Part shown: positions 43,788 to 50,686 of the stretch, piece by piece
Position numbering within the stretch: position 1 is the stretch's first letter
How the letters are laid out: the number at the start of each line of letters is the position of its first letter
NCBI RefSeq assembly: GCF_023333595.1
Contig: NZ_JAIQZM010000018.1
Location: 1-64,000 of the forward strand
Source: Argonema galeatum A003/A1
Lineage (GTDB): Bacteria > Cyanobacteriota > Cyanobacteriia > Cyanobacteriales > Aerosakkonemataceae
Direction: 5' to 3'
DNA length: 64,000 nucleotides
Program-made: the position numbers and the translations under genes
The notes under the pieces: model-generated
What the model was told of the DNA's origin: nothing
Seen by the model: only the letters and a program-made list of their open reading frames with translations
The model's database searches: none

Positions 43788-43895
43788 TTATTTCTTCCAA
43801 GGCAGTTTTGTACCCATTTCGGTCAACGCCGAGAAGATCAGATACAGGATAAGCAAACCAACGCCAGTTAGAAAAGCCAAAAAATCGCTGTCCAT
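43788..43895 (-). CDS. 35-residue single-span membrane protein
   Basis: A short gene on the minus strand: MDSDFLAFLTGVGLLILYL followed by IFSALTEMGTKLPWKK. It has an acidic N terminus, one hydrophobic helix (about residues 5-24) and a basic C-terminal tail, the layout of small thylakoid or cytoplasmic membrane subunits. It is not one of the small photosystem, cytochrome b6f or NDH subunits I can recall. Start ATG at 43895 has AAGAG upstream. It is framed by two palindromic repeats, one of which may be its terminator. Composition and topology make it more likely real than chance. Confidence 0.62.
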   Translation of the reverse strand: MDSDFLAFLTGVGLLILYLIFSALTEMGTKLPWKK

Positions 43896-43925
43896 ATTTG
43901 CTCTTAGCCAATACTCAGCTAATAA

Positions 43926-44056
43926 CGTAAGTTGCTAGTTATAAGATTTGGGCTGCTCTTTGGTACGTTGTTGCGCTAAAGCGCTCTTATTACAACTGGG
44001 ATAAGAGCGCTTTAGCGCAACAACATACCAGCCATGCAAATAACTAGCAACTTGCG
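43926..44056. repeat. MITE-like repeat family 7, complete copy
   Basis: Ends CGTAAGTTGCTAGTTAT (43926-43942) and ATAACTAGCAACTTGCG (44040-44056) are inverted repeats. Inside is a second pair GGTACGTTGTTGCGC / GCGCAACAACATACC with a TAAGAGCGC pair in the middle. Halves of it occur at 29281-29350 and 43714-43754. Confidence 0.9.
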
Positions 44057-44101
44057 TTAATATTAGCGCAATACGCTAACGCATTCTCGGAAGGTGGTGT
44101 A

Positions 44102-45097
44102 ATGAGGAAACTGTACTTCTTAGTTCCTGGGACAGGTGGCAAGTTTGCCTGCGGTGGTCTTTGGGCAGAGTTAAAAACATTCAATCTTGCTAAGCAGATT
44201 TGCAGTGCTGAGGTTGTCACTTACCGCCAACGGGAAAAAGACACGCTTTTCTTAGATGACTTACTAAAACAGAAAGACTTAGATGATGTCATTTTTGTGA
44301 TTAGCTGGGGATTTGATATTCCCAAACTTGCTGCCAAGCTAAAAACCTATAATGTTGTTTACCATGCCCACAGTGCGGGATACAAATTCACGCTTCCTTC
44401 AAGTATTCCCATCATCACTGTGAGCCGAAATACAATGGGATATTGGGGACAAAATTCTCCTAATTCACTCATTTATTATTTGCCAAATCAGATTTCTGAT
44501 GAATTTGAAAACATTAACCAAAATCGGGATATTGATGTGTTAGTTCAAGCTCGTAAATCTTCTGAGTATTTAATTCAGGATTTAATTCCAGCATTGCAAA
44601 AGCAGTGTAACGTATTCGTTGTTGATTCCTATGTGAAAGATTTAACAGGACTTTTCAATCGAGCAAAGGTTTATCTCTACGACTCTGGTGAGTACTGGGC
44701 GCAACAGGGAGTGAGCGAAGGATTTGGTCTGCAACCAATGGAAGCTCTCGCCTGTGGTTGTCAGGTTTTTTCTAGTGTGAATGGTGGACTATCGGATTAC
44801 TTAGATCCAGGATTTAATTGCTATAAAATTGCTGGGTATTCAAAAGAGTATGATGTTCAGCGGATTTTAAAAGTGCTAGAAAATTCAGGATCGCTCAGAT
44901 TGTCGGAACAGGTTCTTGCAGAGTATCGGGCTGAAAATATCGTTAAACGGTTACAGGTAATTTTAGAAGATATCAATGATTTTTTTGACAGTAAAAAACA
45001 TTACTCGCCCAATATTAAGAGCTTGACGAGAATGCGTATTGCTAAACTACTCACTCAGAGAATTAGTAGCAAGTTGAGGAAAAAGTTTTTTAGCTGA
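44102..45097 (+). CDS. Glycosyltransferase, GT4-like
   Basis: A 331-residue GT-B fold protein. The C-terminal donor-binding domain is recognisable: VYLYDSGEYWAQQGVSEGFGLQPMEALACGCQVFSSVNGG (in parts), with the E-x7-E-type pattern of SEGFGLQPMEA, followed by DYLDPGFNCYKI. The N-terminal acceptor domain starts KLYFLVPGTGGKFACGGL. The start is well supported by GGAAGGTGG 8-16 bp upstream. Acceptor and sugar unknown. No neighbouring polysaccharide genes, so it may act in a dispersed pathway. Confidence 0.85.
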   Translation: MRKLYFLVPGTGGKFACGGLWAELKTFNLAKQICSAEVVTYRQREKDTLFLDDLLKQKDLDDVIFVISWGFDIPKLAAKLKTYNVVYHAHSAGYKFTLPSSIPIITVSRNTMGYWGQNSPNSLIYYLPNQISDEFENINQNRDIDVLVQARKSSEYLIQDLIPALQKQCNVFVVDSYVKDLTGLFNRAKVYLYDSGEYWAQQGVSEGFGLQPMEALACGCQVFSSVNGGLSDYLDPGFNCYKIAGYSKEYDVQRILKVLENSGSLRLSEQVLAEYRAENIVKRLQVILEDINDFFDSKKHYSPNIKSLTRMRIAKLLTQRISSKLRKKFFS

Positions 45098-45134
45098 TAC
45101 GGAATCCGGGTTTATTACCCCCCTTTTATGAGTA

Positions 45135-45294
45135 ATATCGTGTCCGGTTGCATCGTTAGTGTAAGAGTGATACGGGAAATTGTCTGTTGTCATCAATGGT
45201 TAAATTTTTACCGCAGATGAAGACTCTGGAACGCAGATAAACGCAGATAACAGAGAGATTTTTCTCTTGCAATCGATGCTACCGGACATGATAT
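45135..45294. repeat. MITE-like repeat family 1, copy C (long form)
   Basis: Terminal inverted repeats ATATCGTGTCCGGTTGCATC at the left and GATGCTACCGGACATGATAT at the right (two mismatches), bounded by AT-rich DNA. Core TTTTTACCGCAGATGAAGAC and AACGCAGATAAACGCAGATA as in the other copies. Copies C and D keep the full left end. Confidence 0.9.
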
Positions 45295-45370
45295 AAATTG
45301 TAGAGACGTTTCATGAAACGTCTCTACAGCAGATCGAGATAAAGGGGGTTGCTCAAATCAAGGAAAGGAC

Positions 45371-45420
45371 TGTGTTTGTACTCAGCACTAAAGCCGAAGC
45401 ACTCAGCACTTTGCTATAGG
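45371..45420 (-). repeat. Repeat family 3, inverted partial copy with ACTCAGC inserts
   Basis: Read on the minus strand: CTATAGCAAAGTG, CTGAGTG, CTTCGGCTTTAGT, GCTGAGT, ACAAACACAGT. Compared with 12664-12755 it differs by two insertions of the GCTGAGT heptamer, showing how STRR units grow inside an older repeat. Confidence 0.8.
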
Positions 45421-45427
45421 TAGGGAC

Positions 45428-45895
45428 TCAATCCAGCCTTGGCCAATCTGGGATTTCCGCCCCATCTTCACCGCCAATGCCGATCGCAGTGTTAAAGATA
45501 TTGGCATCAGTGATATCAAGATTATTCATTGATGCGCCGAACACATTCGCGTCATAAATCGTAGCGCGACTCAAATTTACCTCGTCGAGATTTGCTTGCT
45601 TAAAATCGACGTTGGTAAGAAAAGCTTGAGTTAAGTTAGCACCTGTCAAATTGGCACGAGTCAAATCAGCGCCTTCTAGGTTAGTGCCAGCGAGGTTTGC
45701 TCCTTGCAAATTGGCTTCTCTGAGATCGGCCCCAATTAAATGTGCCCGACTGAGATCGGCCCCAGATAGATCGCATCGAAAACATTCCCCAGTTGACAAT
45801 AACCGTTGTACGTGAAGCGGATCGAAGGCGAGAGCTGAGCCACTCAAAAATAGGGGAGCGAGTAAGCTTAGGGTTGCTGCATGAAAAAGTTTCAT
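45428..45895 (-). CDS. Exported pentapeptide-repeat protein
   Basis: A 155-residue protein with a signal peptide (MKLFHAATLSLLAPLFLSG, then SALA before FDP) and pentapeptide repeats from about residue 42 to 130 (CDLSGADLSRAHLIGADLRE and onward). A Cys pair ECFRCDL precedes the helix; this SxGxCxxCDLSGADL entry is common in cyanobacterial lumenal or periplasmic pentapeptide proteins. Role unknown. Confidence 0.9.
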   Translation of the reverse strand: MKLFHAATLSLLAPLFLSGSALAFDPLHVQRLLSTGECFRCDLSGADLSRAHLIGADLREANLQGANLAGTNLEGADLTRANLTGANLTQAFLTNVDFKQANLDEVNLSRATIYDANVFGASMNNLDITDANIFNTAIGIGGEDGAEIPDWPRLD

Positions 45896-46327
45896 AATTT
45901 TGCCCCTTCCTCAAAAGGTTGGTGCGGTTTTTTTCCTCACTCTTTTATTATCTCACTCATTTAGATTCAGATGTTGACCGAGGCCACAGGTTGGTTGTGA
46001 TGATACAAATGTTATAGTATCGATCCTGTACAGTCCGGTTGTGTGCGCTAGGTCACTGCTACTGAGTCCTAAATGCTGATTTAGTCAATCTAACTATGCT
46101 GGACCGATCGCTTCACACACCAAGCTTAGGCCAACAATCCATCCGGCTCTTCGGTTTTAACTATGCGTGCAGCGCTGCTCTTGAGTGGGGGAGCAGGAGA
46201 GTGGGAGAGCGGGAGAGCGGGAGAGAAACTGAATGACCGATAACGTAATTAAGGGAGAAGGATTTACTTCGATCTGGTATCGAAGCTATAATAGCATCTA
46301 ATTAGATGCTCATTAGATGCGAGTGCT
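45896..46327. other. Intergenic upstream of the toxin-antitoxin operon
   Basis: About 45960-46180 is non-repetitive and gives no convincing frame; a TATAGT box near 46013 might drive a small RNA, but I found no terminator to support it. A GGGAGAGCG STRR occupies about 46183-46224. The last 40 bp are the operon promoter and operator. Confidence 0.6.
46287..46310 (+). promoter_or_regulatory. Promoter -10 and autoregulatory operator of the TA operon
   Basis: TATAAT (46287-46292) is followed at once by the perfect 18-bp palindrome AGCATCTAATTAGATGCT (46293-46310), and a half-site CATTAGATGC follows at 46311-46320. It sits 17 bp before the antitoxin ATG. Phd/YefM antitoxins repress their own operons by binding such palindromes. 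Confidence 0.78.
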
Positions 46328-46618
46328 ATGATAGACCTTTCAAAAGATATTCATTCGCTTACGGATTTTAAGCGCAATACGACCGAATTCCTCAAGCACA
46401 TTAAGGTGACCAAACACCCATTGGTGCTGACCGTTAACGGCAAAGCGGAACTGGTAGTGCAAGACGCAGAATCCTATCAGGCACTTGTTGACGCTGCTGA
46501 GTTGCTTGAGACGCTTAAAGGGATTAAGCTCGGTCTTGAACAAATGAAGCAGGGAAAAGGCAAAAATGCCGAAGAATTTTTCAGCGAACTGTTCGATCGG
46601 CTAGACAGTTCTAAATGA
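46328..46618 (+). CDS. Phd/YefM-family antitoxin
   Basis: A 96-residue antitoxin. The N-terminal Phd/YefM fold is visible as SLTDFKRNTTEFLKHIKVTKHPLVLTVNGKAELVVQDAESYQAL (in parts), which forms the DNA-binding dimer; residues 60-96 are the helical toxin-binding tail. It overlaps the downstream toxin by ATGA and has a palindromic operator directly upstream, so it should be the operon's autorepressor. Confidence 0.93.
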   Translation: MIDLSKDIHSLTDFKRNTTEFLKHIKVTKHPLVLTVNGKAELVVQDAESYQALVDAAELLETLKGIKLGLEQMKQGKGKNAEEFFSELFDRLDSSK

Positions 46619-46941
46619 GTAAAAAATTTCAGATAGTCATACAGCCTGAAGCTCAACAGGCCATAGAAGAAGCATATTTTTGGTTTGGTGAATATTCCCC
46701 ACGTAAAGCAAGATCGTGGTTGGAGGGATTGTACAAAGCTATATTGTCCTTGGAACAAATGCCTTCACGTTGCTCACTTGCATTTGAGAACGATTTTTTT
46801 GAGGAAGAGATCCGGCAACTGATATATGGCAAGGGAGGCAATGCCTATAGGATTCTCTTTACCATAATTGATGGTACTGTTCAGATTATATTTGTGCGGC
46901 ACGCAGCACAAAAGCCCCTGTTGGCTCAAGATGAAGAATAA
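46615..46941 (+). CDS. ParE/RelE-family toxin
   Basis: A 108-residue RelE/ParE-superfamily toxin: FQIVIQPEAQQAIEEAYFWF at the start, then WLEGLYKAILSLEQMPSRC, IRQLIYGKGGNAYRILFTIID and IIFVRHAAQKPL, the usual strand order. The retained R-x-L-F and HAAQ end fit this class. Whether it poisons gyrase (ParE-like) or cleaves mRNA (RelE-like) is not decided by the sequence. Frame intact; coupled to the antitoxin by a 4-bp overlap. Confidence 0.92.
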   Translation: MSKKFQIVIQPEAQQAIEEAYFWFGEYSPRKARSWLEGLYKAILSLEQMPSRCSLAFENDFFEEEIRQLIYGKGGNAYRILFTIIDGTVQIIFVRHAAQKPLLAQDEE

Positions 46942-47044
46942 CTACAAATCAGACACAGTGCTAAGCTCTCACGCATCTAAATTATAGTTATGGACGGGCA
47001 ATATGCCCATCCCACAAAAATTTAATTAAATAAGGGTTTCTCGA

Positions 47045-49429
47045 TCACTTACCCGACATTAAATCTTCTGTGTATTTCAGATAGTCATCCGACTTTTTGA
47101 TTTGTTCCTTAAGTTCTGGAACTAAGGAATTAAGAGATGCTATCAATTTTGTCTTTGCCTCAATAGATAACCTCTGATCTGACTGTGCCTGTTTTAAGCT
47201 GTCTCGGTAGTTAGTCAGGTAACGATCCAAGTCGTTAAAAAATTCATCAATTCGTTGCTGGAAATCCTCATCCAAGTACTGATTAATTCCCTGTTTGATC
47301 GTATTAATGTTTTGGTCTATTATCTTATTAACTTCATAAACTATCCCTTGCAGAGAAACAGTGTAGAAATTTTCCTGCTTGTTCGGTCGTTTGATTTTTT
47401 CTGTCACCTCAAAAGGAACTAGCCATAAATAATGTAAAAATGACCTTGAACTTCTAACTACTTCTGCATATCCCTGGTCTATCGTCCTCGTATGACGCAT
47501 AACCAGCGGTTTGTTCAAGTCAATATAATAATCAGGTTCTAATCTTAAATTGGGCAACGATAGCTCCAAATTAAAATTTTCGTTCAAACGCTCACGTGCC
47601 CTCTCGACAATCGGTTTTGTCTGTGAATCCAAAAACTGCATCATATCTTGACGCGCTTGTTCGATTTGTTTGGTCGTATTTTCACGCACCTTATCTAACA
47701 ATATATCTACTCTTTGTTTGGCATAAGCCACCGCTGTATCTGCGAAATCTTCTGCTTCTCTGAGCGTAGGGAATTCAATAGAAGTCTGACGCTTCATTTC
47801 TAGCGGAGATTTGACCTGTTTAGAAATCCAGGTTAAAAAAGTTTTGGCCTTTATACCTCCTTTCTTCAAAAAATCACCCCGTTGATATTCCTCTTCAATA
47901 AAATAAGTTTCTACGCCCATTTTTCCTTCTTTTTTGACTGCTTCCAAAATATTATTAAATTCCTCATAAAGATTGTCTTTGATTTTATCTATTTCTTGTA
48001 AACGAGAGCGGCACTCTTCAATGCTGTACATATCCGTTTCCAGCGCCCGAACTTCGAGCTGTAATTTCTCTCCATCTTCGTTCATAGCGCTGCTGCGGAT
48101 CTGCATATCCTCAAGCAGTTCCACAAGACGACCGCGAGCAATGTTGAGCGAAGATACTATGCAACGAGGCGCTGCTTCTACCATCAGTGCGTTGATCGCT
48201 TTTTCCAAAAATGAATCGAAGCCTGATTTTTTCCAAAGCTTTTCAGCTTTACGTTTTAATTGTTCTACTGTTGTCTCTTCTAGTTCTTCTTCCCAGTCTA
48301 TAGGGAATATGTCTTGGGCAAGCGATCGGGCCGATTTCATTTGAGCAATTTCCACACCGGGATTTTGTTCTGACTCCACCAGAAAATTAGTTGCTGAAAA
48401 TGCCCATCTAGCCGATATTTCAAACACTCTATTTGTATTATCTGCCTCACCCAAACCAAATTCAGCAGTGACAAACTGGCGCACTTGTTCTGGTGTCATG
48501 TCGCCATCTTTGCGCTGGTCAACTTTATTCACTAGGACGTATAAATTATCCTTACCTCGTAAATCTATAACTTTCTGAACATCCTTTTTAATTTCCTCTT
48601 CCGCCTTCGTGTTCAGTCCAGTAAAATTCAGTACAATCAAAACTACCGAACTCGCTCTTAGCTGTTCGGCAACTACATTTGCCAGTCTGAGATTTTCACC
48701 GGCTTCATTGGGCCCAGGCGTATCCACAATTACTAATTTACCGATCTTTTCTGCTTGGGTAGTTTTTTGGAAATGCCAAAATGGAGTATAAATGCGCGGC
48801 ACATCCATCAGCGACTGAAGCGGGTCTGACAGAGGATCTAAAACGCTACACAGCCGGATAATATCGTTTAAAGCACGCAAACTATTGATGATCTGCTGAC
48901 GCCCTGCAATTTTTTCGTGGATTGAGATTTTAGACATTCCCAGAATTTTTTCTGGCAACTTTGCCAAGTGAGGGTACTGTGCAATTTTTTGCTGCACTCG
49001 ATCGGCCCCCAAATCATTTATTTTACGCTGCAAAGCCACAAATGTTTCTCGGAAAACTCCCTGGATATGGGAACTTAGGATTAGTGTTGGTTCTTTAAGT
49101 TCAGGGTCGCAAATAATCTCGGTCGGTAGAGTTGTCATGGCGGCGTTGCGGCTGGGCAGAATCTCTTGACCGACGATCGCGTTAATGATAGTAGATTTAC
49201 CAGCCTTCATCGGCGCGACGATCGCCATTCTGAGTTCCAATTGTGCTACATTACGGGTTGCTTCGCTGACTTCCCGCTGAAATTTGCCATATTTCTCGCT
49301 AGCACTATCAGATTTCAGCCCTGTACTGGCCCGATCGATCGAGGCAGTAACTTGGCCCAGCAAGTCAACTATATGGGTTTGCAGGTCTTGCACACTAGGC
49401 TTGGGCACATCACCTTTCATTTGACTCAC
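47045..49429 (-). CDS. Dynamin-family GTPase
   Basis: A 794-residue bacterial dynamin-like protein. GTPase motifs: G1 APMKAGKSTIINAIVG at about residues 72-87, a G2 threonine in AMTTLPTEI, G3 VIVDTPGPNEAG and G4 VNKVDQRKDG. Long helical stalk regions with charged coiled coils follow (residues about 420-790). No transmembrane segment is obvious, so membrane contact would be peripheral. Such proteins remodel membranes in cyanobacteria and plastids, but the exact job here is unknown. It stands alone and convergent to the toxin gene. Confidence 0.93.
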   Translation of the reverse strand: MSQMKGDVPKPSVQDLQTHIVDLLGQVTASIDRASTGLKSDSASEKYGKFQREVSEATRNVAQLELRMAIVAPMKAGKSTIINAIVGQEILPSRNAAMTTLPTEIICDPELKEPTLILSSHIQGVFRETFVALQRKINDLGADRVQQKIAQYPHLAKLPEKILGMSKISIHEKIAGRQQIINSLRALNDIIRLCSVLDPLSDPLQSLMDVPRIYTPFWHFQKTTQAEKIGKLVIVDTPGPNEAGENLRLANVVAEQLRASSVVLIVLNFTGLNTKAEEEIKKDVQKVIDLRGKDNLYVLVNKVDQRKDGDMTPEQVRQFVTAEFGLGEADNTNRVFEISARWAFSATNFLVESEQNPGVEIAQMKSARSLAQDIFPIDWEEELEETTVEQLKRKAEKLWKKSGFDSFLEKAINALMVEAAPRCIVSSLNIARGRLVELLEDMQIRSSAMNEDGEKLQLEVRALETDMYSIEECRSRLQEIDKIKDNLYEEFNNILEAVKKEGKMGVETYFIEEEYQRGDFLKKGGIKAKTFLTWISKQVKSPLEMKRQTSIEFPTLREAEDFADTAVAYAKQRVDILLDKVRENTTKQIEQARQDMMQFLDSQTKPIVERARERLNENFNLELSLPNLRLEPDYYIDLNKPLVMRHTRTIDQGYAEVVRSSRSFLHYLWLVPFEVTEKIKRPNKQENFYTVSLQGIVYEVNKIIDQNINTIKQGINQYLDEDFQQRIDEFFNDLDRYLTNYRDSLKQAQSDQRLSIEAKTKLIASLNSLVPELKEQIKKSDDYLKYTEDLMSGK

Positions 49430-49808
49430 TCCCCGCTGGTGTCTACTAAACAGTTATATCGCTTCTAAGTAGGTGGGCGTAAATAAACTGAACACCCAGA
49501 AACCCGGTTTCTTGAAGAAACCGGGTTTCTAAGTCCGGCAGTTTTACGTTTAATTATGCCCACTTACTTAGTTATATAGTTAGTATTTTCGCCCATAGTA
49601 CTCCCATAGTATAGCAACCGCCAGGGCAGTTAGGACGTACTAAAACGCTAGAATCAATTCACAGAAAGGATTTCACTTTTGAATGAGTGACTTTTGCTAT
49701 ACCAGTGGCACAAAGGGCGCGATCGCAGCGTCGGTGCAAATACAGCACCTCAACTAACCACAAATAGAGGGCTTGTTAAAATCGAATTGATTTGAGTGCT
49801 TAAACTTC
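49430..49808. other. Intergenic, 379 bp
   Basis: Besides repeat family 6 it contains an element at about 49611-49700 with ends GTATAGCAACCG and TTTTGCTATAC and body TTAGGACGTACTAAAACGC; the same body precedes the STRR at 41600-41690. The remainder has no gene. Confidence 0.7.
49466..49570. repeat. Repeat family 6, copy 2
   Basis: Ends TAAGTAGGTGGGC and GCCCACTTACTTA are inverted repeats; the centre is AGAAACCCGGTTTCTTG with GAAACCGGGTTTCT (49499-49530). Inverted relative to 41499-41592. Confidence 0.88.
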
Positions 49809-50375
49809 ATGTCTAACCCTGTCCTCAACCAAAATCATCGTCCTCGTGCATACCCAGTTATCGGCTGCTCGATCGCATCGGGCTTGCTTTTAGCCCTATT
49901 CAGCACATTCGGCTACTCAGTAAGTGCCCAACCGTTAACTGCACGCTTAGTTTCACAAGCTAGACCAGCAGCCAATCCTAATACCGTTAACCAAAGATTG
50001 ATGGGACAATGGCAAGCAAAAGTTTCAGCGTCCGGTCAAACACTCACCTTTGTTTTTGGGCCAAACGGCAAATTATTGATCGTATTGCCCTCAAGCTCTA
50101 ATCCAGCGCCTGCAATGGAACTTAGATACCGAGTTGCGTCCACAGGTACTTCACCTATGCAGATAGACATGATCGCAAAAGATAATAAAACAGCCCCAAC
50201 CATTTTTGAGTTCACCCCCGATGGTAAGCTCAGGATACAACTAGAAGGCACTAATCCTGGAGTGTCCAGACCAGCTACTTTTGCTACCAACGCAACAGTT
50301 TTCGATAAAATTTCCAATGCTACAACCCTACCTCCAAACGGTCGGATAAACCAGACTCAGACGCCGCGACGCTAG
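49809..50375 (+). CDS. Exported hypothetical protein
   Basis: A 188-residue protein with a signal peptide after a short polar lead (VIGCSIASGLLLALFSTFGYSVSAQ). The mature part has a lipocalin-like or META-like beta character: LMGQWQAKVSASGQTLTFVFGPNGKLLIVLP (in parts), later IFEFTPDGKLRIQLEGTNP, suggesting a small beta barrel with two repeats of a xGQxLTFxFxPxGKL pattern. No family is recognised with confidence. Low-complexity Pro/Asn tail. Stand-alone. Confidence 0.7.
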   Translation: MSNPVLNQNHRPRAYPVIGCSIASGLLLALFSTFGYSVSAQPLTARLVSQARPAANPNTVNQRLMGQWQAKVSASGQTLTFVFGPNGKLLIVLPSSSNPAPAMELRYRVASTGTSPMQIDMIAKDNKTAPTIFEFTPDGKLRIQLEGTNPGVSRPATFATNATVFDKISNATTLPPNGRINQTQTPRR

Positions 50376-50439
50376 TCCGCTAAGCGGAAGTAACGCATTT
50401 ACTCCTTTCTGACTGAAAGAATATCTATAAAGGCCGCAG

Positions 50440-50618
50440 AGTCGCAGAGGGGCAGAGGGGCTCTTGAGCAGAGGAGCAAAACTAACAATTCCGAGGCAAG
50501 ACGGATTTGATATCAGAAAATCATTCAATAGCCGTCTTTTATCTGCGTTTATCTGCGTTTATCTGCTTTCATCTGCGGTAAAAAATCTTTAAACCTGACT
50601 TTTCAGATTGGCTCTAAA
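50440..50618 (-). repeat. Repeat family 2, inverted copy
   Basis: On the minus strand: AGAGCCAATCTGAAAAG, TTACCGCAGATGAAAGC, AACGCAGATAAACGCAGATA, GACGGCTATTGAATG, GATATCAAATCC, AGGCGAGAGGAGCA-type CCCCTCTG array. Same block order as 39371-39552, about 11 kb away and in opposite orientation. Confidence 0.87.
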
Positions 50619-50686
50619 GCAGTTGTAGGTAGTACGCAGGGTAAATCTAAAATCTAAAATCTAAAATCTAAAATTGGTTGATTTCC

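Larger units (their letters stand above)
43683..44101. other. Intergenic between gdhA and glycosyltransferase
   Basis: Apart from two palindromic repeats it contains the small membrane-protein gene at 43788-43895. About 40 bp after the second repeat lead into the glycosyltransferase and include its GGAAGGTGG ribosome-binding site. Confidence 0.7.
45098..45427. other. Intergenic, 330 bp, made of four repeats
   Basis: In order: a degenerate end of repeat family 4 (45102-45124), MITE family 1 copy C (45135-45294), a TGTAGAGACGTTTCA palindrome (45299-45328), and an inverted family 3 copy with ACTCAGC inserts (45371-45420). Almost no unique DNA remains. Confidence 0.85.

Noticed and set aside
45960-46180. 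Structured RNA gene (6S, SRP or tmRNA) upstream of the TA operon
   Set aside because: Neither the SRP loop sequence, a tmRNA tag frame nor RNase P motifs are present; only a possible -10 box was seen.
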